From positions 1 to 5,292 of the forward strand of contig OMRS01000074.1 of the NCBI GenBank assembly GCA_900313545.1: a DNA stretch of 5,292 bases, given 5' to 3'. The notes under the pieces are model-generated. The model made no database searches and was not told the origin of the DNA. It saw nothing but the letters and a program-made list of their open reading frames with translations. Positions 1-5,151 of the stretch are shown piece by piece. Made by a program: the position numbers and the translations under genes. Numbering within the stretch: position 1 is the first letter of the stretch; each line of letters starts with the position of its first letter. Source of the DNA: an uncultured Eubacteriales bacterium. Its GTDB lineage: Bacteria; Bacillota_A; Clostridia; Christensenellales; Aristaeellaceae.

Positions 1-1
1 A

Positions 2-301
2 AGCGCCAGAGTCTATCTTGACCTGGGGTGCATGATTTCCTTTGCGGGTCCGGTGACATTTAAAAAATCCCATCACCTGCAGGAGTGTGCCCGCAATGTG
101 CCGGAGGACCGGCTGATGATTGAGACGGACAGCCCCTATCTGGCGCCTGAGCCGGTTCGGGGAAGGCGGAACTGCCCGCAGAATGTGGAGCATATCTGCC
201 GGTTCCTCTCGCAGCTGCGGGGCGTCAGCCCGGAGGAGCTTTGCCGGAGGACAAGGGAAAACGGCCTCGATTTTTACAGAATCCGCGACTTATCCATGTA
301 G
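2..301 (+). CDS. tatD: TatD-family metal-dependent hydrolase (DNase), C-terminal part
   Basis: This is the 3' end of a reading frame that enters from the left edge; about 99 codons are visible. It reads SARVYLDLGCMISFAGPVTFKK near the start, which matches the late beta-strand and substrate-site region of the TatD family. Next comes ETDSPYLAPEPVRG, the family's most recognisable block; the Asp of ETD (codon 128-130) corresponds to the metal-binding aspartate equivalent to E. coli TatD Asp202. The usual closing helices follow (NCPQNVEHICRFLSQLRGVSPEEL, then TRENGLDFYRI). TatD enzymes are cytoplasmic TIM-barrel, divalent-metal-dependent nucleases with DNase and 3'-5' exonuclease activity, linked to DNA repair and turnover. 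The N-terminal HxH metal site and the middle metal ligands lie outside the window. The ATG at 32 is internal and is not the start. Family assignment is very secure; the symbol is used in the broad family sense (B. subtilis yabD). Confidence 0.95.
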   Translation, partial: SARVYLDLGCMISFAGPVTFKKSHHLQECARNVPEDRLMIETDSPYLAPEPVRGRRNCPQNVEHICRFLSQLRGVSPEELCRRTRENGLDFYRIRDLSM

Positions 302-316
302 AGAAGAAGACCATGA

Positions 317-359
317 AATGCGGCTGCATGTTGAATGACGTGCAGCCGTATTCTGGGTT
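317..359 (+). terminator. Probable intrinsic terminator after tatD
   Basis: A perfect 8-bp inverted repeat, CGGCTGCA (321-328) and TGCAGCCG (341-348), starts 19 bases after the tatD stop. It extends outward through AATG (317-320) against TATT (349-352) with one G-U pair. It extends inward through TGTT (329-332) against GACG-side bases 337-340 with two G-U pairs, closing on a four-base loop (333-336). The stem is therefore about 16 bp long. The downstream T-run is weak (T-rich but broken by CTGGG, then TTT at 358-360), so termination may be partial or the hairpin may mainly protect the 3' end. Position and stem quality favour a terminator. Confidence 0.6.
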
Positions 360-421
360 TATGAAGACTGAAAACGGGGGCTGCAGTCCCGGGCGAAGCT
401 GCCCGCATGTCGCAGGAGGAG

Positions 422-475
422 CCGGCTGCGCACCTGTGCACCTGCCCTTTTTCCGTCATGACGGACAGGCGCCGG
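422..475. repeat. Nested inverted repeats around a perfect 12-bp palindrome
   Basis: The centre is CCGTCATGACGG (453-464), a perfect palindrome. It is enclosed by CCTG (441-444) with CAGG (466-469), and outside that by CCGGC (422-426) with GCCGG (471-475). The arms fit one inside another, so an RNA copy could fold into a single bulged stem. The palindrome itself could equally be a two-fold protein-binding site on DNA. Nothing visible decides between these. Short stems are common by chance at this GC content. Confidence 0.4.
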
Positions 476-528
476 AGTTTGAGGGACTTACAAGGCGCGG
501 GCCCCCTTACATCCAAACCGGTCCGGAG

Positions 529-615
529 CGGAAGGGCGTGCTTCATCCGGGTGGCGGCACCCCGGAGCCGGGGCGGGATCCCTTGAACATGGGGTGCCCC
601 GCCGCGAAGCTTCCG
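529..615. repeat. Long-range nested inverted repeats (possible structured RNA element)
   Basis: Arms that pair in order are CGGAAG (529-534) with CTTCCG (610-615), CTTC (541-544) with GAAG (606-609), GCGGC (554-558) with GCCGC (601-605), and GGGGC (570-574) with GCCCC (596-600). A side hairpin is formed by CCCCG (560-564) with CGGGG (569-573) around a GAGC loop. A competing fold is also possible: GGCACCCC (556-563) is an exact inverted repeat of GGGGTGCC (591-598). Four ordered arms plus an alternative exclusive pairing resemble a switching RNA, but GC richness alone could produce some of this. Confidence 0.35.
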
Positions 616-629
616 TGAAATCCGGGTGG
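545..629 (+). repeat. 10-bp direct repeat ATCCGGGTGG, copies 75 bases apart
   Basis: ATCCGGGTGG occurs at 545-554 and again at 620-629. Both copies are preceded by GCTTC (540-544 and 609-613). A third GCTTCCGGG-like segment lies at 672-680. The recurrence suggests either a short duplication or repeated structural units of an RNA. Confidence 0.4.
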
Positions 630-634
630 AAGGA

Positions 635-677
635 GGAAGCGTCGGGGAGCGCAGTGAACCGACCCCCAAAGGCTTCC
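635..677. repeat. Inverted repeat GGAAGC/GCTTCC with inner GTCGG/CCGAC
   Basis: GGAAGC (635-640) can pair with GCTTCC (672-677). Directly inside, GTCGG (641-645) can pair with CCGAC (659-663), leaving a 13-base loop (646-658) and an internal bulge (664-671). TTCCGG (674-679) can instead pair with CCGGAA (685-690) around a five-base loop, excluding part of the first stem. This element sits about 65-120 bases before the DUF2142 start, where a leader structure could affect expression. Confidence 0.35.
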
Positions 678-735
678 GGGAATACCGGAAACATGAACGG
701 GAAGCATTTGGGACCGGGAGGAGAGGACAGGTTTG

Positions 736-742
736 AAAGGAG
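736..742 (+). promoter_or_regulatory. Shine-Dalgarno site supporting the ATG at 754
   Basis: AAAGGAG lies 11 bases before ATG 754, slightly long but workable. A competing in-frame TTG at 733 has its own purine-rich site (GGAGGAG, 717-723; nine bases away). The start is therefore not fully settled. ATG 754 is preferred as the commoner codon with a clean site; the TTG would add seven residues. Confidence 0.5.
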
Positions 743-753
743 AAAATCGGGGG

Positions 754-2325
754 ATGAGGATGGGTGACGGGGAGAAGCGCAGATCGTTTGCGGGGATTCT
801 ATTGCAGACAGGCCTGTGGACGGCGGGCGCGATGGTGCTGTGCGCCGTGCTGCGGGGCTGCGGGAGGCTTCCCGCGCATGGGGTTTTTCCCTATGTCATC
901 TTCGGGATGATCGGGGGCTGCATCGGCGCGCTGTGGGCGACCCGTTGTCTGCTGGCGGAGCATCCGGAAATCGGGTTTCTCATTGTGGCCCTGAGCGCAG
1001 GGGGCCTGATGGCCACGCTGGAACCCGTGACCATGGGCTACAGCTGGGACGACGAGATTCACTACCGTCATGTCCTTCAGATGGTGCATCTGGGAAAAAC
1101 GGACTGGAGCGCGGCCGAGGAATTCCTGATCCGTCCCCCAGAGGCAGAGTCTTTGGAGGTTTCCGGAAGAGTCCGAAGCAGGAGCGAAACAGCCGCGGCC
1201 CTGGATGGGATGAACCGCGCGGGAGAGGCCGGAGGCACTGCAGGAATTCCGGATGCGGGCAATCTTCCCGGATACCTGACCTCCTGGATGGCCATGCTGC
1301 TGATGCGCGCCGTGCATGCCCCCGTGTCCTGGTGCGTGATTGCGGGGAGATGGGGGAACCTTCTTGGATATGCGGCGCTCATGGTCCTGGCCATCCGGAG
1401 CCTGAAAAGGGGGAAACTGGCGGCAAGCATGATGGGTCTGCTCCCCACCATGCTGTTTCTTGCGGCAAACTATTCCTATGATCCATTCTTCGTGGCGGCG
1501 ACCTTCTGCGGGGTCTGCATCTGGCTGGGGACGCTGCAGGAGGACGGAGCCCGAATGACCCTGGGCAGGGGCTGCGCGGCGGTTGCGCTCATGATGCTGG
1601 GAATCGGGATCAAGCAGATCTACTTCCCCCTGCTGTTTCTGCTGTTTTTTGTTCCCCGGGAGCGGTTTGCATCGGGAAGGGACCGGGCGGGCTATACGTT
1701 CATGGTCATAGCTGCGATTGCGGTGGTGCTGGCTTCCTTCCTGATGCCTTTTCTGCGGGAGAACACCAGCTATTCGGATGTGCGGGGCGGAGAAAATGTC
1801 AATGCGGGGCAGCAGCTTGCCCTGATGGCAAAGAATCCCCTCGCCTATCTTCAGGTGCTGGGGTCCTTCTTCACAGAGGTCTATTTTCAGCCCCATGAGC
1901 TCTTTCATCCGGTCAGGGGATGCATCGGCGCCTTCTCAGCGCTGGGCAGGTTTGTGCCCTTCTGGTCAAAATCGATGTACCTCTATGTGCTGCTGCTGCT
2001 GCTGTCCTGGGTGGCGCCGGACAAAGGTCCATCCGGCGGGGGAGCGTCAGCCCAAGGTCAGGCGGCATGCGTGCTGCTGGGGGCGGGCACCCTGGCGCTG
2101 GTGGCCACCTCCATGTATATGGCCTATACGGAGGTGGGCAGTGAGCTCATCGAAGGCTGCCAGGAGCGGTACATGATTCCTGTGGTCTGGATCTGGCTGA
2201 TCGTCTTAAGGCCCGCCTTCCGGTTTGGATGGAGGAGGGAGAGGGGCGTCCCCGTGCTCTTCTTCGCGGCGGCGGCTTGCCTGCTGGCAGGAATGCATCT
2301 GCTGATCAGGCCCTATCTGAGCTGA
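754..2325 (+). CDS. DUF2142-family multi-pass membrane protein, putative envelope glycosyltransferase-like
   Basis: The protein has 523 residues from ATG 754 and about 12-13 hydrophobic segments (roughly 14-33, 44-62, 73-89, 178-214, 226-261, 275-300, 316-333, 409-420, 438-458, 473-487 and 499-518). Three landmarks fit DUF2142 (PF09913): an acidic WDDEIHYRH motif after the third segment (residues 98-106), NYSYDPF around 239-245, and GCQERYMIP (468-476), a variant of the family's usual QGRY-P block. The acidic motif in the first large outward-facing loop is also how GT-C glycosyltransferases place their catalytic acid, so use of a lipid-linked sugar outside the membrane is a reasonable inference. 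No enzymatic activity is established by this sequence. An Ala/Gly/Glu-rich stretch (about 128-168) looks like a lineage-specific loop insertion. (CTG)5 at 1990-2004 encodes five Leu in a membrane helix. Codon use is richer in GGG, CGG and GGA than in yebC, consistent with lower expression. No promoter is obvious upstream. Family call is strong; function is uncertain. Confidence 0.85.
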   Translation: MRMGDGEKRRSFAGILLQTGLWTAGAMVLCAVLRGCGRLPAHGVFPYVIFGMIGGCIGALWATRCLLAEHPEIGFLIVALSAGGLMATLEPVTMGYSWDDEIHYRHVLQMVHLGKTDWSAAEEFLIRPPEAESLEVSGRVRSRSETAAALDGMNRAGEAGGTAGIPDAGNLPGYLTSWMAMLLMRAVHAPVSWCVIAGRWGNLLGYAALMVLAIRSLKRGKLAASMMGLLPTMLFLAANYSYDPFFVAATFCGVCIWLGTLQEDGARMTLGRGCAAVALMMLGIGIKQIYFPLLFLLFFVPRERFASGRDRAGYTFMVIAAIAVVLASFLMPFLRENTSYSDVRGGENVNAGQQLALMAKNPLAYLQVLGSFFTEVYFQPHELFHPVRGCIGAFSALGRFVPFWSKSMYLYVLLLLLSWVAPDKGPSGGGASAQGQAACVLLGAGTLALVATSMYMAYTEVGSELIEGCQERYMIPVVWIWLIVLRPAFRFGWRRERGVPVLFFAAAACLLAGMHLLIRPYLS

Positions 2326-2328
2326 GAT

Positions 2329-2350
2329 GGCGGCAGGGAAGGGCGCCGCC
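2329..2350. other. Hairpin just after the DUF2142 gene, no T-tract
   Basis: GGCGGC (2329-2334) pairs perfectly with GCCGCC (2345-2350) around a ten-base loop, three bases past the stop codon. It is followed by GGACAGCAAAAAG rather than a T-run, so it is not a standard intrinsic terminator for either strand. It may stabilise the mRNA 3' end, or it may be incidental. Confidence 0.35.
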
Positions 2351-2415
2351 GGACAGCAAAAAGTGAGAATATACAAACATAATATCTGACTTTCAGAATG
2401 AAATAGGGTTTGTGG

Positions 2416-2445
2416 TTGCAAGAACGAGCCCCATCGTGCTATAAT
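2416..2445 (+). promoter_or_regulatory. Sigma-A type promoter with extended -10, upstream of yebC
   Basis: A perfect -10 box TATAAT (2440-2445) is preceded by TG one base away (TGC, 2437-2439), the extended -10 signature. A TTGCAA element (2416-2421) serves as the -35 box with an 18-base spacer, matching four of six consensus positions. The stretch about 2357-2410 is AT-rich against a GC-rich background and could act as an UP-like element. Transcription would start near 2451-2453, giving a leader of about 30 bases before ATG 2481. This is the only convincing promoter in the window. Confidence 0.85.
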
Positions 2446-2480
2446 GCGCGGGAAAAACAAGGAAATCAGGGAGGAAAATT

Positions 2481-3230
2481 ATGTCTGGACATTCCAAATG
2501 GGCCAATATCAAACACAAGAAGGGCAAGGCGGATGCCGAGCGCGGCAAGGTGTTTACCAAAATCGGCCGTGAAATTGCCATCGCCGTGCGGGATGGCGGA
2601 CCTGATCCGGCCACCAATGGAAAACTGAGGGACATCGTGGCCAAGGCAAAGGCCAACAACATGCCCAATGAAAATATCAAGCGTTCCATCGCCAAGGCGG
2701 CGGGCGAGGGCGGCAACGTCAATTACGAAGAGATCACCTATGAAGGATATGCACCGGGCGGAATGGCGGTCATCGTCAACTGCGTGACCGACAACCGCAA
2801 CCGGACCGCCTCCGATGTCCGCCACATCTTTGACAAGAACGGCGGATCTCTGGGAACCAACGGCTGCGTGTCCTACATGTTCAACAGCTGCGGCCTGATC
2901 GTCATTGAACGGATGCCCGGCATGGATGAGGATGAGGTCATGATGGCAGCCCTGGATGCGGGCGCCTCCGATGTCAACACCAATGACGACAGCTTTGAGA
3001 TCACCACTGAGGTGTCCGATTTCTCCGCCGTCCGTGAATCGCTTGAGCAGGCGGGGTACAGCTTCCTGAGCGCAGACCTGACCATGATTCCGCAGACCAC
3101 CAATGAGATCACCGATCCCGAGACGGTCGAAAAGATTCAGAAGATGCTGGAGATGCTGGACGATCTGGATGATGTCCAGGACGTCTACCACAACGGTCTC
3201 CTGCCCGAAGACGAGGATGAGGAGGAGTAA
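2481..3230 (+). CDS. yebC: YebC/TACO1-family translation or regulatory protein
   Basis: The 249-residue product has the normal family length and starts with the hallmark MSGHSKWANIKHKKGKADAERGK. Other conserved blocks follow: RDGGPDPATNGKLRDIVAKAKANNMPN (about 37-63), NYEEITYEGYAPGGMAVIV (about 76-94), TDNRNRTASDVRHIF, GSLGTNGCVSYMF, and the late TMIPQ segment with a closing DDVQDVYHN. The very acidic tail (EDEDEEE) is probably unstructured. ATG 2481 is fixed by AGGGAGGA at 2468-2475 and the conserved N-terminus. YebC proteins were long annotated as transcriptional regulators. The mitochondrial homologue TACO1 and newer bacterial work point to a ribosome-associated role in relieving stalling, including at proline runs. 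Codon choice favours ATC, AAC, GGC and GCC, as in well-expressed genes, fitting its strong promoter. It is probably a monocistronic unit with its own terminator, with some read-through into the next gene. Confidence 0.97.
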   Translation: MSGHSKWANIKHKKGKADAERGKVFTKIGREIAIAVRDGGPDPATNGKLRDIVAKAKANNMPNENIKRSIAKAAGEGGNVNYEEITYEGYAPGGMAVIVNCVTDNRNRTASDVRHIFDKNGGSLGTNGCVSYMFNSCGLIVIERMPGMDEDEVMMAALDAGASDVNTNDDSFEITTEVSDFSAVRESLEQAGYSFLSADLTMIPQTTNEITDPETVEKIQKMLEMLDDLDDVQDVYHNGLLPEDEDEEE

Positions 3231-3233
3231 ACC

Positions 3234-3272
3234 ATTCCTGCCGGCACAGCTTTACCGGCAGGAATTTTGTGT
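3234..3272 (+). terminator. Strong intrinsic terminator after yebC
   Basis: An 11-bp perfect stem is formed by ATTCCTGCCGG (3234-3244) and CCGGCAGGAAT (3255-3265), with a ten-base loop (3245-3254). TTTTGTGT follows (3265-3272). It begins four bases after the yebC stop. The T-tract ends only 17 bases before the ATG of the next gene, so that gene's expression depends on read-through or on a promoter I cannot see. Confidence 0.92.
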
Positions 3273-3278
3273 CTATTC

Positions 3279-3283
3279 AGGAG
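3279..3283 (+). promoter_or_regulatory. Shine-Dalgarno site fixing the glycosyltransferase start at 3290
   Basis: AGGAG ends six bases before ATG 3290, ideal spacing. It is too close to ATG 3284 to serve it, and the in-frame GTG at 3269 falls inside the terminator T-tract, so ATG 3290 is the start. Confidence 0.85.
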
Positions 3284-3289
3284 ATGAAC

Positions 3290-4243
3290 ATGAAAAAGAG
3301 AGTTTCGCTCATCGTTCCGTGCTTTAATGAACAGGAGGCGCTTCCGCTGTTTTACAGGGAGACCGCAGCGGTGATGGATTCCCTGCCGGAATATGAGTTT
3401 GAAGTGCTGCTGGTCAATGACGGCTCCAGGGACCGGACCCTTGAGGTCATGCGGGAACTGGCGCAGAAGGATCTCCGCATCCGCTATCTGTCCTTTTCAA
3501 GGAACTTTGGCAAGGAAGCGGCGATGTATGCGGGCTTCTGCAATGCCAAAGGCGACTACGTGGCGGTCATGGATGCGGACCTGCAGGACCCGCCTTCGCT
3601 GCTTCCCCGGATGCTGGAGCTGCTGCAGGACGGGGAATATGACAGCGTGGCCACCCGCAGGGCAAACAGGGAGGGGGAGCCCCCGGTCCGGTCCTTCTTT
3701 GCCCGGATGTTTTACCGGATCATCAATCACATCAGCGATGCGGATATCGTGGACGGTGCCCGGGATTTCAGGCTGATGCGGCGGGAAATGGTGGATGCCA
3801 TCCTCAGCATGAGCGAATACAACCGCTTCTCCAAGGGCATTTTCGGCTGGGTGGGCTTTAAGACAAAATGGCTGCCCTATCAGAATGTGGAGCGCGCGGC
3901 CGGCCAGACCAAGTGGAGCTTCTGGAGCCTGTTCAAGTATTCCATTGACGGCATCGTCAACTTCTCCCAGTCTCCGCTTTCCATTGCCTCCTATATGGGC
4001 TTTTTCTCCATGCTGGTGGCCTTCCTGATGGTGCTGGTGGTCTTTGTCCGGCGCCTGATCTTTGGCGACCCGGTGGCAGGTTGGGCTTCCACCATCTGCA
4101 TTATGCTCTTTATCGGAGGTGTTCAGCTCATGTGCATGGGGATCATGGGACAGTACCTGGCCAAAACATATCTGGAAGTCAAGCACCGGCCGCATTTCAT
4201 CATCTCCGAAAGCAATGTGGAGGAAGTGGTGAAAATCCGGTGA
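3290..4243 (+). CDS. Family 2 glycosyltransferase, polyprenyl-phosphate sugar transferase type (GtrB/ArnC/DPM1-like)
   Basis: The 317-residue protein begins MKKRVSLIVPCFNEQEALP, the usual GT-A opening. The nucleotide-sugar site is seen as VNDGSRDRT (42-50, Asp44) and the metal-binding DXD as DADLQD (95-100). RNFGKEAAMYAG (71-82), ARDFRLMRR (157-165) and GQTKWSFWSL (205-214) match the subgroup that moves a sugar from a nucleotide donor to a polyprenyl phosphate on the inner membrane face. Two C-terminal membrane helices (about 229-254 and 266-289) anchor it, as in GtrB and ArnC, and a short charged tail follows. Domain order and length are typical for the subgroup; donor sugar and lipid acceptor cannot be read from the sequence. 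The gene starts just after the yebC terminator and overlaps rsmA by four bases, so the two are co-transcribed and probably translationally coupled. A role in cell-wall polymer or surface glycan decoration is inferred from family. Class assignment is secure; exact substrate is unknown. Confidence 0.93.
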   Translation: MKKRVSLIVPCFNEQEALPLFYRETAAVMDSLPEYEFEVLLVNDGSRDRTLEVMRELAQKDLRIRYLSFSRNFGKEAAMYAGFCNAKGDYVAVMDADLQDPPSLLPRMLELLQDGEYDSVATRRANREGEPPVRSFFARMFYRIINHISDADIVDGARDFRLMRREMVDAILSMSEYNRFSKGIFGWVGFKTKWLPYQNVERAAGQTKWSFWSLFKYSIDGIVNFSQSPLSIASYMGFFSMLVAFLMVLVVFVRRLIFGDPVAGWASTICIMLFIGGVQLMCMGIMGQYLAKTYLEVKHRPHFIISESNVEEVVKIR

Positions 4244-5151
4244 AACAGAAGGAAAAACGCAGTCCCCAGCGCGCGATCCGGCGAAGGGACGGGCACAGCT
4301 TCAGGCACGACCTGGGGCAGAATTTCATCGAGGACGAGGGGCTGCTTTCAAAGCTGGCGGAGCTTTCCCTGGCCGGACCTGAGGACACGGTTCTTGAAAT
4401 CGGTCCCGGCGCGGGCGGCCTGACCCGGCATCTGGCGGACAGGTGTGCAAAGCTTGTGGCGGTGGAAGTGGACAGGACCCTGATCCCTTTTCTCAACATC
4501 GCCCTTCAGGAAAAGAAAAATGTGGTGCTGCTCTGCGGGGATGCACTGCAGGTGGACCTGCAGCATCTGGTGCAGGAACACATGGAGGAGGGCGGGAAGC
4601 TGCGCATTGCGGCCAATATCCCGTACTATCTGACCTCGGAGCTCCTTGAGAGGTTCCTCACGCAGCTGCCGCAGGCCGAAAGCCTTTGCCTGATGGTGCA
4701 GAAGGAAGTGGCGGACAAGCTGGCGGCGCTTCCCGGGGAAGAGGGGTACGGCCCCCTTCCCATCCGCTGTCAGGTCCGCTACCAGGTGGAACAGGCGCTG
4801 GAGGTTCCGGCGGCCTGCTTTACGCCGCCTCCGAAGGTGGACAGCTGCTTTGTGCGGCTGCTGCGCAGGGGCTGCCCGCAGGTTCCGGAGGACCTGCAGA
4901 AAGAATTTGATCATCTGGTTCATCAGATGTTCCTGCTCCGGCGCAAAACGGTGCTGAACAACCTGATTTCGGGCATGGGTCTGCCCCGGGAGGCCGCAAA
5001 GGGGCTCCTTGAAAAACTGGGCCTGGATGAAAAGGTCCGGCCGGAAAGGCTGTCCATTCAGGAGTATCTGGAAATTCTGCAGGCACTTCGTGCACTGCAG
5101 GGACATGGAAATGGAAATGCGGAGACGGGCTCCCCGGGGGAGAATGCATAG
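4240..5151 (+). CDS. rsmA: 16S rRNA (adenine1518-N6/adenine1519-N6)-dimethyltransferase RsmA (KsgA)
   Basis: This SAM-dependent enzyme dimethylates two adjacent adenines in helix 45 at the 3' end of 16S rRNA, a late 30S assembly step; its loss gives kasugamycin resistance in many bacteria. The 303-residue product shows HDLGQNFIEDE (23-33), SAM motif I EIGPGAGGLT (53-62), the acidic VEVD (75-78), GDAL (100-103), catalytic motif IV NIPY (126-129), LMVQKEVADKL (151-161), ACFTPPPKVDS (192-202), LLRRKTVLNNL (232-242) and the closing RPERLSIQEYLEI. It is slightly longer than most homologues (about 270-290), owing to a basic N-terminus and a Gly/Asn/Glu-rich tail. The start is taken as GTG 4240, which overlaps the preceding stop as GTGA. 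The closest good purine run (GGAGGAAG, 4219-4226) is 13 bases or more upstream, so translation probably depends on coupling to the glycosyltransferase. The frame stays open upstream to 4081, but that part is out-of-frame glycosyltransferase sequence. Confidence 0.97.
   Translation: MKQKEKRSPQRAIRRRDGHSFRHDLGQNFIEDEGLLSKLAELSLAGPEDTVLEIGPGAGGLTRHLADRCAKLVAVEVDRTLIPFLNIALQEKKNVVLLCGDALQVDLQHLVQEHMEEGGKLRIAANIPYYLTSELLERFLTQLPQAESLCLMVQKEVADKLAALPGEEGYGPLPIRCQVRYQVEQALEVPAACFTPPPKVDSCFVRLLRRGCPQVPEDLQKEFDHLVHQMFLLRRKTVLNNLISGMGLPREAAKGLLEKLGLDEKVRPERLSIQEYLEILQALRALQGHGNGNAETGSPGENA

Larger units (their letters stand above)
302..753. other. Gene-free, GC-rich, hairpin-dense intergenic region
   Basis: About 450 bases separate tatD from the next credible gene. 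Open frames exist on both strands here (for example 241-618 on + and 274-669 on -), but their proteins are rich in Gly, Pro, Arg and Ser. They show no recognisable domain, lack good ribosome sites, and overlap tatD or each other, so I treat them as by-products of high GC. Beyond the tatD terminator the stretch holds several inverted repeats: 390-405, a nested set at 422-475, a nested set at 529-615, 635-677 and 674-690. It also holds a 10-bp direct repeat (545-554 and 620-629). I tested by eye for RNase P RNA, SRP RNA, T-box, cobalamin, TPP and c-di-GMP signatures and did not find a match. No clear promoter is visible. It could be a structured 5' leader of the downstream membrane-protein gene, a separate small RNA, or decayed sequence. 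Confidence 0.55.

Noticed and set aside
545..563. GGGTGGCGGCACC resembling a T-box antiterminator motif
   Set aside because: The T-box consensus GGGTGGNACCGCG requires contiguous spacing; here extra bases interrupt it, the trailing CCGCG is missing, and the downstream gene is not an amino-acid or tRNA gene.
241..618. Open frame on + (125 codons) covering the end of tatD and the intergenic region
   Set aside because: It begins inside tatD, has no proper ribosome site, runs through the terminator hairpin, and its product is a Gly/Pro-rich string without a recognisable domain.
629..660. GGAAGGAGGAAGC compared with the SRP RNA apical loop and with RNase P RNA conserved segments
   Set aside because: The SRP GGTCAGG partner and GGAAGCAGC order are absent, and none of the RNase P universal blocks could be found on either strand.
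274..669. Open frame on - (131 codons), with a second on - at 488-694
   Set aside because: They overlap each other in different frames, have Arg/Pro/Ser-rich composition typical of GC-rich noncoding DNA, and the first overlaps the end of tatD antisense.
693..767. Short + frame (24 codons) overlapping the DUF2142 start, considered as a leader peptide
   Set aside because: No good ribosome site before its ATG and no regulatory codon run; a leader peptide role has no positive support.
799..1908. Long antisense open frame (369 codons) inside the DUF2142 gene
   Set aside because: It is the complement of a strongly supported membrane-protein gene; its product is His/Gln/Arg-rich with no family pattern, as expected of a GC-rich shadow frame.
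2385..2397. TCTGA-CTT-TCAGA inverted repeat upstream of the yebC promoter, considered as an operator
   Set aside because: A five-base arm is too short to distinguish from chance, and it lies upstream of the -35 with no second copy.
3269..3289. GTG 3269 or ATG 3284 as the glycosyltransferase start
   Set aside because: GTG 3269 lies in the terminator T-tract with no ribosome site, and ATG 3284 touches the AGGAG; ATG 3290 has ideal spacing and the expected N-terminus.
4348..5106. Antisense open frame (252 codons) within rsmA
   Set aside because: It is fully covered by the well-conserved RsmA frame and has no recognisable protein pattern.
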